Below, piece by piece: positions 1 to 13,328 of a stretch of DNA of 64,000 nucleotides. The stretch is taken from positions 2,356,001 to 2,420,000 of the forward strand of contig CP071496.1 in assembly GCA_017354895.1 (NCBI GenBank), read 5' to 3'. The notes under the pieces were generated by a model. The model made no database searches, was not told the DNA's origin, and was given only the letters and a program-made list of their open reading frames with translations. The position numbers and the translations under genes are program-made. Numbering within the stretch: the stretch's first letter is position 1; each line of letters starts with the position of its first letter. This stretch comes from Podospora comata. Its lineage: Eukaryota; Ascomycota; Sordariomycetes; Sordariales; Podosporaceae.

Positions 1-176
1 GGATCGACTCCCAATGGTCATGCACCGTCCGAAAAGACTCAGTAACAAGGGCCCAAGTAGTTGGATAGGGCGGGATAAGGGGGCAGAGGAAGAGACACAG
101 CATAGCCAGAGAAAGCACAAAACAACCTTGTTTTTTCGACAGCCATGTGGCTTGAAATATTTTGCTGGAATTTTGC
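1..176. other. Window edge, 3' flank of HOM6
   Basis: Non-coding flank downstream of the homoserine dehydrogenase stop codon, presumably its 3' untranslated region. Nothing else is visible before the window edge. Confidence 0.5.
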
Positions 177-1335
177 TCAAGCGACCTGAGAGAGCACCTT
201 GATGAGGTCGCTGGTGACGCCCATGGCCGTGACTTCACCACCGGCGCCCGCGCCCTGGACGATCAAGGGGTTGCTTCCGTACCGCTTAGTATAGAAGCTA
301 ATGATGTTATCGCTGCCCTTCAGCGCCGCAATGGGGTGGGAGAGATCGAACTTCTCGAGTCCAACCTTGACCTGCTTTGAGGCGACGTCGATGCTGCCCA
401 CAAACCGAACCACCTTGCCCTCCTTCTCAGCCGCCGCCTTTGTCTCCTCCATCTGAGAGTCAAAGGCGGGGAGCTTCTCGAGGAACTCATCACCGGTGGC
501 AACAGACTCGAGCTCCTTGGGGATCAAGCTCTGGACGGGGAACGAGGTGGGAGACTCAACCTCGAGACCGGCAAGGCGGGCGAGGATGGTGAGCTTCCGG
601 GCAACGTCCAAGCCGTTGAGATCGTCACGCGGGTCGGGCTCAGTGTAACCGAGCTCCTTGGCCTTCCTGACCTCGGCGGACCATTGGCCGCCCTTGCCGG
701 AGGTGGGGGCGAAAGAGTTGAAGAGGAAGGACATGGTGCCGCTGAAGACACCCTCGATCTTGGTGACCTCGTCACCGGTGTTGACAAGGTCGTTGAGGGT
801 CGAGATGACGGGGAGGCCGGCACCGACGGAGGACTCGTGGTAGACCTTGGCGCCAGACTGCTCCGCAGCGCTGAAGATCTCCTGCCAAAGCTTGTAGGAG
901 CCAGAGAAGGCCTTCTTGTTGGGAGTGACGATGCTGATGCCATTGCCAAGGAAGAGTGGGTAGGCGTCGGCGACGTCTTGGGAGCTGGTGTTGTCGACGA
1001 GGACGGTCTTGTAGCCGGAGGACTTGAGGTACTCGATCAACTTGGGAGGGGCGAGGGGAGCCTGGGAGGAGGAGGCGAGCTTGGAGGAGACATCGTTGAT
1101 GGCGATAGCGGCATAGTCCGAGTTGTAGATAGCCTTCTTGCTGGTGCTGATGTAGGTGAGGACGAGCTTGGGGCTGGGTCTGCGCTGGGCGAGCGTCTCG
1201 AGCTGGCCGAGGAAGCACTTTCCTACCCCGCCAGCGCCTGAAGGGTCACAGCTGTAAGCATCAGGTCAGGAGTAACACTGAACAGAGAGTACACATACCA
1301 ATGACGGCAATGTTGACTTGTTTCGCGGCAGCCAT
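177..1335 (-). CDS. HOM6: Homoserine dehydrogenase
   Basis: Catalyses the NAD(P)H-dependent reduction of aspartate semialdehyde to homoserine, the branch step towards threonine, methionine and isoleucine; expected in the cytosol. Two exons, 1335-1299 and 1237-177, joined over a 61-base GTATGT...CAG intron, give 365 residues, close to yeast Hom6 (359). The intron splits the nucleotide-binding loop: exon 1 ends in VNIAVIG and exon 2 opens with AGGVGKCFLG, which together form GxGGVG at residues 13-18. The family signature GLDVARKLTILARLAG and the C-terminal domain ending in SDLIKVLSQVA are present, so the enzyme looks complete. It is divergent from TRM8 across about 380 bases; I saw no perfect TGACTCA (Gcn4/CPC1) site there. 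The family assignment is secure and the intron is well supported by continuity of the motif. Confidence 0.95.
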
Positions 1336-1714
1336 TGTGAATTGAGTGAGGAACGGGATGGTTCTTGGGATTCAAGATGGAATTCTACAGGCCGGGACCC
1401 AAAATACGACAACAATTGCTCACACTGCATCGCGGGGTACTTTAAAATGTCGCCATGCAGCTCTGGCCCGATAGCGGACTCGCGGGGCGTGATCCTTGCA
1501 TGGCGCCGGGTGGAGCCCTGGAGGTGGGATGGCGCCCCACTCTTGAACTTTTAGGTGCTGGTTCCTGGTCATTGGCTTCACAAGTTTGCGCTCTGCATCA
1601 AACTCATACAGCGACACTATCAAGTCAAGATATCGCCGACGACAAGACACAGCACCTTTGAGATCTGTTATTGAACGAATCCCCAAACTCAACCAGACTC
1701 AAAAATTAGTCAAA
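1336..1714. other. Divergent promoter region HOM6/TRM8
   Basis: Gene-free spacer of about 380 bases that must hold the promoters of both HOM6 (-) and TRM8 (+). I recognise no TATA box or perfect known activator site. Confidence 0.4.
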
Positions 1715-2633
<919 letters not shown>

Positions 2634-3099
2634 GAAGGGATAGAACAGAAGAAGGCTTGTTTTGATACCCAATGATGAGTGACTTGTGGGTGTTGATTGG
2701 ATGGTTGTACATTGTGGACAGGCAATTCATCATTTCATGGATCATACTGCCCTGGACCGGGACATATAGGCCATCTATAACTTGGTCGTATGTCCCTTTT
2801 CCGGTCGTCTAGCATGATCCAAGGGTTAGGGTTAACATCTGATGTCAGAGCAGCCACAATGACCCGTGGTGCAAGGCGACCCCTGTCACTGCTACCCTGC
2901 ATGGAGCTACCGACAACCACTGACGCGATACCCGCTTTCCTGCCCGCTGCTATCGATAGCTCCCTCCCCTCTCTCTCTCTCCCCCACCACCACCCCTCGA
3001 ACAAGCATCCAACGAAAACAACATACGATGCGCCGACGACGATAACACCACTGCAATACACATGCCTGGTTCTGTCCCTCTCGAGTCTTCACACAGGCC
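2634..3099. other. Spacer between TRM8 and the sorting nexin gene
   Basis: About 470 bases with the 3' flank of TRM8 and the promoter and leader of the next gene. It contains GGGTTAGGGTTA at 2823-2834, a telobox-like motif, and a CT-rich tract at 2960-2990. Confidence 0.4.
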
Positions 3100-6000
3100 A
3101 TGGCAGCCCTTTACTACGGCATCGGCAAGAAGAAACAGCTAGCCCTCGCCGCCACAGCGAGCTTCGTCGCCTGGGGGTACGCAGTCGACCTCCTCCCTGC
3201 CTTGCGATGGGCCGGGTACGCCTTCATCGCTGGCATCACACTATCACTCGCGGCACTGCTCGCCCTGACGGTGCTGACATCCCGGAGCGGGTACCAGTTG
3301 CGAAAACTGCGGAGTATCACCAGCCGACCGAATGGCGCTTTATTCACTGGACGAGAGAACTGGAGGAGGGAAGTTGCGGCTCTGAGACAACGACAGGGCT
3401 ATGAGAAAGCCTCGCTTTGCCCTGAGAGTCCCAAGGTGGCGGCGGCGGTGGATGAGGTGCTGGGGTTTGTGATTAGGGATTTCATCCGGGTTTGGTACGG
3501 GGGTATCAGTTCGAACCCGGTGTTTGAGAATGAGGTTGACAGGGCGATCAGGGGGGCGCTTCTGAGGTTTAGGGATCGTTTGGCAGAGGTTGATTTGGCG
3601 GGGGTGGTGACGATGAGGTTGGTGCCGATTTTGACGGCGCATTTGAGGGACTTTGGGGAGGCGGAGAAGTCGGTGAGGGGGAGGAAGCTGAACAGGAGTG
3701 TGACGGAGACGGAGGAGTTGGATTTGGCGATTGCAAGTAAGTACCGGGAGGGGAGGCTGCATCCGGCGGTGGGGTTGGGGTTTAGTGATGTCAAGACGGC
3801 GCAGCAGGATTATTTGAGGGGGTTGATGGGACGGGTTTTGCCAAAGGTGCTGGGGAGGGAGGTGTTGGGGTCGAGGGCGGTGGGGATTGTGGTTAGGGAG
3901 ATTGTGGCTTGCGCGGTGTTGGGGCCGGTGATGGGGTTGTTGGCGGAGCCGGATACGTGGAATCAGTTGATGGAGGGGTATGGGAGGAGTATGCTGCAGG
4001 ATAGGTCGACTGTGAGGAAGCTGAGGGCGGCGTTGGATCAGCATGCTTCTCCTGCGCCGAAGACGGGGGGAAAGCAGGTGGTTGCGTTTCCGAGGTTGGG
4101 GGTGGGGGATGGCGAGAGACGGTTTGAGAAGTTTGTGAGGGCGATCAGGAAGGTGAATAACCTTTCGGATGCGAGGAGGTTTAGGAGCGAGGTTGCTAGT
4201 CAGTTGAAGAGGGATTCACAACAGGAGGGGGTGGATCAGGTTTATATGAGACGGCTGGAAATGGGGAAGAGGTTGTTGGATCAGAAGGTGCAGCATTTGG
4301 CTACTCCTGGGGATAGGAGGGGGTTCCAGCCGCAGCAGGGGGGAAGCAATGTCGTGCCTAGTGATTCCAAGCTGGAGAAGGCTTCTCTGACGGATTTGTT
4401 GAGGGACCCGTCGGGGTTGTCTTATTTCATGGAGTATATGGATAGGCAGCGGTTGATGCCGCTGGTCCAGTTCTGGCTCGTGGTGGATGGGTTTCGGAAT
4501 CCGCTCGAGGATGATGGGCTGGAGGGGGAACAGCTGCCGCTGCAGCTACCGCCATGGACAGAGTCGGATCGCCTTGATCTTGCACAGATTGATGCTGCCT
4601 ACCTCAGCCGGCCTGAGCTCAAGGTCCCCGACTCTAGCAAGAGGATCATTTCCGACTTCCTCAAGGCCGGGAAGCGGGCCACGCCGGAGCAATACTACCG
4701 CGCTCGTCGTGAGATTCTACGGGCTCAGAGCGCGGTTCTGGAAGAGATGCGCGTCAAACACTTTCAAAACTTTCGCAAGTCCGAGATCTTTTACAAGGCC
4801 CTCGCTGCAGAGGAGGCCTCAAGACGCACTACCGCCTCTGTTCCCACCACAGCACTTCCCCGAGCGGCCTCATATGCCGCCCCATCATCATCATCATCAT
4901 CAAAACCACACCCCGTGTCTCGCCTAGCCCCCAGGCTACAAACTAACAATAACCCCCAAAACAACAACCGACGAGCGGGCTCGGCAACCGATCTCCGGGC
5001 CATTTCCTTCAACTCTAACGGAGGGAGCGACCTCGGCCCTTTGATGAGCTCGGTCCCTGACCTCCGCGACATCCGCCGGTCAGGCTCATTGGACGAGGGT
5101 CGGGGGTCTTATTCACCCAACCCCTTATTTGACGACGAAGTAGGAGGAGGAACAGGGGATAATGACCCCATGGCGGACTCGATCGCGAGCCTGGACCAAG
5201 ATAGCGGCAGTAACAACAATGTGCCAGACACAAAAGTCGTGCAAGCGATGGAGAGGGCGCTGAATAATATTCTTGAGGACAGCCAGCAGACACCACTAAA
5301 GGTGGAGGACCTACACGGCGGTTTATTTGGGGACGAAGACGCCGACAACGGCAACATGGACGGAGGTTTATTCGGGACAACTTCTACCACCGCAGCAGGG
5401 AAACAGCGGGCTCCGTCAGACGATAGGTCTGCCGCTAACAAGCGTGGGAGTATGGACTTGGCTACCCGATCATCACGTGGGTCGTTGGACACGACATCTA
5501 CTACTACTACTGCTACTACTACTACTACTACTATTACTACAAACAACAACAACAACAACAACAACAACAAGATGGAGAAACCGTCACTCGCATCGTTGGG
5601 TCTGGTGTCGGCAGCGTCAAGGATAGGGGTGTTTGTGGATGACGACTTGTTTGGTGACGAGAACAGGTTCTTGTCGGACGAGCCCTCGGACGTTGACGAA
5701 GCTAAAGACTCGGAGGATGACGTTGCTGCTGTTCACCTGGCCGCTCCGGGGGATTTGGGCCTGGCGGAGGCGATCACCAGTCTGACGAATGAGATTGACA
5801 AGCTGGTCACGCAGGAGGCGGTGGTGGATTCGTTGCTGAGGAAGGCGGAGTTGACGAATAATACGGCGGAGCTGAGGATCTTGAGAAAGAGCAAGGCGTC
5901 GCTGCAGAGGGAGCTGAGACGAAAAGAGCTGCAGAGGAGGCAGTATGTGATTCAGGAGAGCGATAATAGCTTGTATGGGAGGTCGACGGTGAGGATCCTG

Positions 6001-7169
6001 AGGGAGATTGAGGTGGGGAGGGACGAGGAGGGGAAGGAGTTTGCGGTTTATGCGGTGGAGGTGTCGAGGAACGCGGGGGAGAAGATGCCGGCGGCGAGGT
6101 GGGTGGTGAAGAGGAGGTATAGCGAGTTTTTGGAGCTGCATCAGAAGCTAAGGGGGGGGTACCCGAGCGTGAGGGGGTTGGAGTTTCCGAGGCGGAGGAT
6201 GGTGATGAAGCTGGAGCAGGGGTTTTTGCAGAAGAGGAGGGCGGGGTTGGAGAGGTATCTGAGCGAGTTGTTGTTGCTGCCGGATGTTTGCAGGAGCAGG
6301 GACTTGAGGGCGTTTCTGAGCCAGAGGGTGATTGATGGGGGGAGTAATGGGGAGGGGAGCAGGAAGGATATGATCAGTAGGCTGTATGATAGTGTGGCGG
6401 ATGGGATGGAGGATATTTTGGGGAGTATTCCGGTTCTGGACCAGCTCAGTCTTGCGGGACAGAACCTCATTGCTGCTGCTACGAGTCAACTGTCACAGCT
6501 GCCTCTGAACGACGAGACAGTTTCGGGCACAGGGGTGGTGCTCAATGCTGCAGAAGCAGAGGCGGAACTGAACGCTTTTGAGAATGGCACTGGGGCAGGG
6601 AAGGAACTGGAACCGTTCGTCAAGCCCATCTGCGACATCTTTTTGGAGGTGTTTGAGTTGAACAAGGGGAACAACTGGCTGAGGGGGAGAGCGGTGGTGG
6701 TGGTGCTGCATCAGTTGCTGGGCGGCACGATTGAGAGGAAGCTGAGGGACAATGTCAAGATGCTGGTGGGGGAGGAGCAGATACTTCGGTATGTGGATAT
6801 GGTCAAGGGGGTGATGTGGCCTGGAGGGGAGATGGTGAGGGACAAGATTCCGAGGACGAAGCAGGAGAAGTTGAAGACGAGGACGGAGGCGAGCTTGATG
6901 CTGGCGACGCTGGTGCCGGATTTGGCGGGGAGTGTGGTGGGCAGATTGAATGCGCAGGCGGCAAGCAGGAGGGTTTTTGCTACGTTGAATAATGGGAGGT
7001 TGAAGTAAGTTTCTTTTTCTAGTGTTTTTGGGTGGAAGGCTGTAGCCCATGCATGGACGAGGCTGAGGAATGAGTACCCTATGCTAACATGCATTCTGCT
7101 TCTTGTAGCGCGCATCTGGCATTTACCTTTCTGGACGAGATCATCAACATCCTTTTCGAAGGAGCCTAG
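3100..7169 (+). CDS. MDM1: Sorting nexin with PXA, RGS, PX and nexin-C domains (Mdm1/SNX13-14 type)
   Basis: An ER-anchored tether family (yeast Mdm1, animal SNX13/14/25) that links the ER to vacuole or endosome membranes through its phosphoinositide-binding PX domain; the role here is inferred from family. Exons 3100-7004 and 7109-7169 (104-base intron with GTAAGT, branch GCTAAC and TTGTAG) give 1321 residues. In order: N-terminal hydrophobic pair (about residues 10-65), PXA domain (about 110-310), RGS domain (about 430-567, with SYFMEYMDRQRLMPLVQFWLVV), low-complexity acidic linker with Thr and Asn runs encoded by TAC/AAC triplets (5500-5572), PX domain (about 953-1073, with the RRYSEF core), and C-terminal nexin domain (about 1173-1321). 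Without the intron the protein stops just after GRLK and loses the final helix FLDEIINILFEGA. The domain order is convincing; the yeast symbol is used by family analogy. Confidence 0.9.
5500..5572 (+). repeat. Coding triplet repeat (Thr/Asn run)
   Basis: TAC/ACT-type and AAC triplets in tandem inside the sorting nexin gene, read as a threonine run followed by an asparagine run in the linker before the PX domain. Likely length-variable between strains. Confidence 0.8.
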
Positions 7170-8407
7170 GACTTGAGAACATGGTTTATGTCCTGCATAT
7201 GATTTATTACACTAGTAGTAATGGACTGGTCAGGTCAGGAGAGGTCATGCGGCCTTGGGGATTTGCGGCTTAGTTGCATAGCCAATGGCGTTTTACTATT
7301 TTGGCGGCTATGATGTTGTCGATTGCTTCATAGTAGAGGGTAGATATCTATCTCCACAACACACGCCACGAGCAACGCGACAGACAGAACTGTACCAAGA
7401 CTTTATCAGACAAAATTCAGGTGAGACGCAGATCTGAGACTCGAGGCTGGGGAAACTGTGTCCTGAGTGAGATGTATGTTTTTGTACCGTGTGAGAAGTG
7501 ATACAGCCGAGTGTTGATCATGCCACAAAGGCTGCTTCTCTAGAAACTGTTGTACGGACCAGATTATGCCGTGGCACCCTTCAATAACAAAAACAGCACC
7601 TCATGGGCAAAAAGGCAGAAAGAAGTGAAAGGAGTCTTCTGTATCGCTTGGACCATCCATCCAGACGGGAGCTTTGTGTCAGGGATCTTTCGCGGCGAGC
7701 CTCCCGTTGGGTGAGCGAAGGACTTGGCGCAGGCTCTGGAGGGATTCGGCCATGTGATTGGCTCCCACACAGTGTGTCGAGTGGTGTGCGTTTGGAAGTT
7801 TGGGGGGGGGCATGTGAGGTCTTGCGTAGCCCCCCCCCCAGAGACCCCCCGTCATTCTCAAGCGACTCATGCTCGTGCTCGAGCCAATTTTTCTTCTTTT
7901 CCACTTCGCTCCATCTCCGCCCTCCATCCACCCATCTCCTCTCCATTAGCTGGAGCTTTTCTCCATCTCTTTTTCCCCAGGCCTGTCATCGCCACTCTCT
8001 CCCCTCCACATTTGCGCATCATCGTTCACCACCCCCCCATCCATCGTGCCCGTACCTACCTTTTCATCGCGTCTCTCCCCACGCGCGCCTCGTTTTTTTG
8101 TTTGTAGCCTGCCCGCATCGCCCGCCCACCCAGTCACCCCGAAAGCTACCAGGTGCTGGGAGGAATTGGTTCTGGGCGCATTTATTTACACTTCAGCCAG
8201 CCAGAAGGACACCACCGGACACCAGGCCAGGTCAACCCCACCCGCTGGACGGAGCCTTCCCTTTGACACACAGGCACAAGACCTCCTGTATCACTCCACG
8301 CTCCGAGAGCTTCCTCCCTCCTCTTGCTCGTTCATCTCAACTCTCTCTTTCACTCTCTGTCTGAATAGCTTTCACCTTGGCACGCGACCGGTCGTTCATC
8401 AGCGACA
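7170..8407. other. Long spacer and pyrimidine-rich leader of the SR-protein gene
   Basis: No supported gene. The right half (about 7850-8400) is strongly C/T-rich, as is common in promoters and leaders of highly expressed fungal genes. Open frames here have C/T-driven low-complexity composition and no recognisable family. Confidence 0.45.
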
Positions 8408-10160
8408 ATGACTGAGGTATCAGCTACTCGCCTTTACCTGGGCAATCTGCCTCGGAATGGTAAGTTTGCTTTCGCGTCGCGCTCCTCCTCGACAAATTCG
8501 AGCGGCGCAGCGAGCTGCTCGCGAGGTGGTCACCTGGGCGTGCTTTGCTGACACTTTTGCCCATGACAGCTACCAAAGCCGATATCGAAGCTCACTTCTC
8601 CACCCATGGCACCGGTGACATTGCTGAGATCAAGCTCATGAACGGCTTCGGCTTCATCGAGTACAAGGATCCCATGGATGCACGCGATGTTGTTCCAGGT
8701 AAGCTACCCACACCCTCGCCCAAGGTTATTGTACAGTCGTAAACATCATGCTGACGTCTTGCGCGTGCTTCTAGCATTCCGTATGTTCACCATCACCCCT
8801 CCCACTGACCCTCGTACTGCTGTGGCTAACGACGATAATGTGCAAGATGGTTCGACCTTCCTTGGCGAGCGCTTGACTGTCCAGTTCGCCCGTGGTAACC
8901 GACACCGCGAAAACAATGGCGGCGGCGGCGGCGGCGGCGGATTCAACAACGACCGCAGCAGTGCCCCCCGGCCGCGCCGCACACCGCACCGCTTGCAGAT
9001 TTCGGGACTTCCCCCAGACACCAGCTGGCAGGTCTGTTACCTCTCTCCTGCTCCCCCTTTGGACACATTTGGACCGGGCCGAAAATTCTGGCCATGAAGG
9101 ACTCCTCTGCCCCTCAGTTTACCGGTTTGGTCAGCATTGGACTCGAAGTGCATTTTCTGCCCCTCCTCCCCCGCTTGGTCCCTCCCCCTGGCATGGTTCC
9201 GTCTCCTGGATGGTGATGTTCCCATTCGGCCAGCCCCCCGTCCTTGCATCACAAGGATATGCACTCACTGCCCGAGCACTCTTGTTTTTGTTTGCAATGT
9301 CTGTTTTGCGGTTGGGGATGGCATAGAGCTCCAAAGCTACGATCAAACCGGGGCTGGCGGCACCGGGCTTTCTGGACTTCGTCTTTCCGCGTCGAACCTG
9401 ACAAATTCCGGCACGCACCTACCTGGACTTCCACTTACATGGGACTGGCTCTATAGGATCTCAAAGACTTTGCTCGCACACCCGGCCTTGATGTCGTCTA
9501 CAGTGAAACGGGGCGCAACGGCAGCAGCGAAGGGTATGTCATTCCGATGCGTCGCACACATCATGCAAAATGCAAGTGACTAACGCGACGTGCAGATTTG
9601 TCGAGTTCGAGACGGCTGCCGACCTCCGCACAGCTGTTGAGAAGCTGAACGAGCGCGACTTCAAAGGTGTTCGCGTCACTTGCACTGCCAACGTATGTAG
9701 CCTTGCCGCTGGCCGAGTTTCCACTGGTTGCTAACAAACACAGACTCAGGCTGACATTCCCCGTGGAGACCGCGGGCGATCCATGTCACCTCGTCGCGGG
9801 CCGGGCCGCATGAATGACTACGATCGCCGAGGTCCGCCTCGCGCATACAGTCCCCACCGCAACGGGGACTACAGGCCTGATTACCGCGACCGGTCCCCTG
9901 TTCCTCGGCGCGATTACTACGAGGACCGTGCCAGGCCCTACCGCTCCCCTCCCCGCCGTGGACCCCCAATGGATGACTACCCGCCGGCGCGCCGCTACGA
10001 TGACCCCTATCGTGGACCGCCCCGGGACTACCCTCCTCCTGACCCGTACATGAATGGCGGCGGACGGCCCTATGATCGTCCTCCTCCTCCTCGGGACTTT
10101 GCTCCGCGGGACCCCTATGTCCGGGAGCCCTACCCTCGGGAGTATGATCGGCGTTATTAG
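8408..10160 (+). CDS. SR-type RNA-binding protein with two RRMs and a microexon
   Basis: Predicted nuclear pre-mRNA splicing/mRNP factor of the fungal Srp2/Npl3-like group. Seven exons: 8408-8459, 8570-8698, 8775-8780, 8847-9031, 9457-9533, 9596-9692, 9744-10160; 320 residues. RRM1 (about 7-80) has the RNP2 motif RLYLGNLP and RNP1-like FGFIEYKD; RRM2 (about 115-185) begins RLQISGLPPDTSWQ and has GFVEFETAADL. The tail is rich in SPRR, RDY, PPR and YDRR repeats ending at EYDRRY. The third exon is only CATTCC: joined it gives DVVPAFHGSTFLGERL, which restores the RRM1 C-terminus as I recall it from other fungal members. Skipping the 66-base intron after it (8781-8846, no stop, multiple of three) would insert 22 residues. 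The 425-base intron 4 is unusually long for this window. Family sure, exact orthologue not. Confidence 0.9.
8775..8780 (+). other. 6-nt microexon of the SR-protein gene
   Basis: The bases CATTCC lie between an acceptor (TTCTAG) and a donor (GTATGT), and the next acceptor is GCAAG at 8842-8846 with a GCTAAC branch site at 8824-8829. Including it gives P-A-F-H-G across three exons in frame; the flanking introns are 76 and 66 bases. Confidence 0.75.
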
Positions 10161-11286
10161 GCGACGCCGTCACACCAACTTCCTGGACCCTACATCACCT
10201 CGCGATAGGTCTAAACAGCTCGATGTAGGTTCTTCCCAGCATGGATATAGGTCCCCTGAACCCTCAATATAGCCCACCTCGGGATAAGCCCAAGGCGCCT
10301 TTGAAGAAGCCTGTGTCGCCTGTCTCGTCTCGACATAGCCCTCGACGCAGTCCTCGGTCATCTGGATCTGAATATTTGGCAATCAGATCTGAGTTTCCAA
10401 AAGTCGGAACTCCTCCCGGTGATATCTCTCCTTGAAGTCTTGTTGAGCAATTGTATGGAGCATGTTGTTTTGGTCAGTGGTGTGCAGCCCTTTCGGCAGC
10501 AGTCATGATTGGATTGGATGGTTTTGGCTTGGGCCAGAGACGGCACAATTGGGCGAGTTTCGGCTCAGAGGCTCTCTGTTGTTATTCGGAAGGCGTTGCA
10601 CGGTTGAGCTCTGGATCAGTTTGTTATTGGGGAGTCTTTCTCTTGGTCGGTCTTTGAAAAGTATTGTCGGCGATGGATTCTCTCGTGGTCGCACACTGTT
10701 CGTGTTACCCTCGACTTTCCTTGGCCTGGATTGGGACCGGCTGGACGACGGTGGAGTTATCGGAAACGCAACGCGGCAACGTGTGGTAATGATAGTTTTG
10801 ATGGGATTCGTCCTGGTCTTTCATGTACGCTTAGGCGATGGGTTTCGGTAGTTTTCAATTGATTTTGTAGTTTTCACTTTTGCGCTGTGATAGTAGTGAC
10901 AGTAGCGATGGTCAGTGATTCGATATCCTCATGTATATCGATATATATGTTCTGTAGTCGATGAGACCATCATCAGCCGTGCAGTCCATATCAAGTGAGG
11001 ACCCTGGTGGCCAGCTGACAGGGGGTTAATTAAGCTTTGCGGGGAACAAGCTTGGACCGCATGCACTTTAGTGGGTCAACGGTGTAATCTTATCTTATCG
11101 GCCAGGCGCGATAAGAGAAATTCAGCGGACTGACAGCTCCAAAATTTTCGGGGCCCCTCTGGTTGGCGAATGCCTGCGCGCTGCTGCTGGAACACTTCCC
11201 TCCCTCCCCCCCCAAAAAAACACGTTCTCTGCCGTGCATCGCAAACCAATCCCATCCATCAACACCAACTCTCTCACAACGCAACC
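10161..11286. other. 3' flank of the SR-protein gene and Dbp9 promoter
   Basis: No independent gene supported. Directly after the stop codon, 10161-10435 holds frames with SR/SP-rich peptides (for example SSRHSPRRSPRSSGS) that resemble a lost or alternative RS tail. Further right are TA-rich stretches (10925-10950) and a C run just before the Dbp9 start. Confidence 0.4.
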
Positions 11287-13328
11287 ATGAAGCGCAAACT
11301 CAACCAAGACGACGAGCCACCAGCGGCCGATGCGGCCGCCGTTGCCGAACCAGAAAAGAAAAAGGAGAAAAAGGAAAAGAAAGAAAAGAAGGCGGTCGAG
11401 GAAGAAAAAGAGCTGAGCTTCGCCGAGCTGGGACTAGATCCCAGATTGGTCCAGGCGGTTGCGAAGCTCGGGTTTGAGAAGCCGACCTTGGTGCAGAGGA
11501 GAGCGATCCCGCTTGCGCTCAAGGGGGAGGATGTTCTCTGCAAGGCCAAGACGGGGAGTGGGAAGACGGCGGCGTATGTGCTGCCTGTGTTGCAGGGGGT
11601 TTTGGGGAGGAAGAAGGTACGTTTTCTCGGGGGGAAGGGGAGGAGGGATTGGAAGGGAATGCTAATCTTGGGGGGGTGGGGGGGGATGATAGACCGATAA
11701 CACACCCACCACGGCGGGCCTGATCCTCGTACCGACGCGCGAACTCGCCGACCAAGTCCACAAGGCGATCGAGGAGTTTTCGGCCTTTTGCGCAAAGGAT
11801 GTGACGGCGGCGAAGCTGACGGAGAATGTTTCTGATGCTGTTCAGAGGAGCTTGTTGGCCAACGTGCCGGATGTGGTTGTTTCCACGCCTGCCCGGGCGT
11901 GGAAGAGTGTCGACTCGGGCGCGCTTTCGGTCGCGAACCTTCAGTACCTTGTGCTCGACGAGGCGGATCTTGTCTTGTCTTATGGGTATGATGAGGACAT
12001 GGAGAATCTGGCAAGGTCGATGCCGAAGGGGGTGCAGACTACCATGATGTCTGCGACGCTTTTGTCGGCGGAGCTGGACACGCTGAAGGGGATTTTCTGC
12101 AGGAACCCGACGCTGCTGGATTTGAAGGAGGAGTTTGGGGAGGAGGATGAGAAGTTGACGCAGTATTATGTCAGGACCGGGGAGGATGACAAGTGGCTGA
12201 TTAGCTACTTGATCTTTAAGCTGCAGCTGATCAAGGGGCCTTGCTTGATTTTTGTGGCGGATATTGACAGGAGTTATCGGCTGAAGCTGTTTTTTGAGCA
12301 GTTTTCTATCAGGAGCTGTATCCTCAACTCGGAGCTGCCGGTCAACACGAGGATCAAGGTGATTGAGGAGTTTAACAAGGGGATATATGATATTATTATT
12401 GCTAGCGATGAGAGGAGTGAGGTTTTTGGGGATGAGAAGGAGGAGGAGACGAAGGGAGAGGGGGAAGGGGAGGAGAAGAAGGGAAAGAAGAAGGGGGGGA
12501 GGAAGGGGAAGAGGGATGAGGAGTATGGTGTTTCGAGAGGCATCGACTTCAAGAATGTGGCTGCAGTTGTCAACTTTGACCTGCCCACGTCTGCGTCATC
12601 ATATACCCACAGGATTGGGAGGACGGCGAGAGCGGGGAGGACGGGGATTGCGATGTCGTTCGTGGTGCCGAAGGAGTTGTTTGGGAAGCACAAGCCGACG
12701 TCGATAAAGAGCTGCGAGAAGGATGAGAAAGTGCTGGCCAAGATTGTGAGGGCGCAGGGGAAGATGAATCGGAAGTTGGAGCCGTATAATTTCAGCAAGG
12801 AGCAGATGGAGGCGTTTAGGTATCGGATGAACGATGGTGTGTTTGCCCTCTTTCTGCTCTAACTAAAGTCATCACACTGACATTATTTAGCCCTCCGCGC
12901 GGTAACAAAGGTGGCGATCAGAGAAGCGAGGACGAGGGAACTGAGGCAGGAGCTGTTGAGGAGTGAGACTTTGAAGAGGTATGTATTGCCCCTTTGCTCC
13001 CCCAATCAGTAGCAATTGCTAATTTTCTGTTGATAGATACTTTGAGGAAAACCCCGCCGAGCTCTCCCACCTCCGTCACGACGGCGAGCTGGGCCACAAG
13101 GCGAGACAGCAGGCCCATCTGAAGCACGTCCCTGATTATCTTTTGCCCAAGGAGGCAAAGAAGGAGATCACGAAGGGTTCGGTCGGGTTTGTGCCGTTTA
13201 AGAAGGTGGACAAGGACAAGAAGCACAGGGGAAAATTTGGGGCGAAGGGGAAGGGGAGGTCGTTCAAGGTTGGTGGGGGGAGGAAGGGGGATCCGTTGAA
13301 GACGTTCAAGGTCAGGAGGAAAAAGTGA
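11287..13328 (+). CDS. DBP9: ATP-dependent RNA helicase Dbp9
   Basis: DEAD-box helicase of the nucleolus needed for 60S ribosomal subunit assembly (family knowledge, yeast Dbp9/human DDX56). Exons 11287-11616, 11693-12836, 12891-12978 and 13037-13328 give 617 residues. Visible motifs: GFEKPTLVQ (Q motif), AKTGSGKT (Walker A, about residue 89), [28 protein letters not shown] (DEAD with the YGYDED extension typical of Dbp9, about 197), MMSATL (about 228), SRGIDF and [13 protein letters not shown] (about 415). A Lys/Glu-rich insert separates the helicase strand [10 protein letters not shown] from VSRGIDF, as in other Dbp9 proteins. N- and C-termini are lysine-rich, in keeping with nucleolar targeting. 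All three introns keep frame and are 54-76 bases long. Confidence 0.95.

Noticed and set aside
7603-8364. 253-codon open frame before the SR-protein gene
   Set aside because: Composition follows a C/T-rich leader, no family resemblance, no ATG context or splice structure of note.
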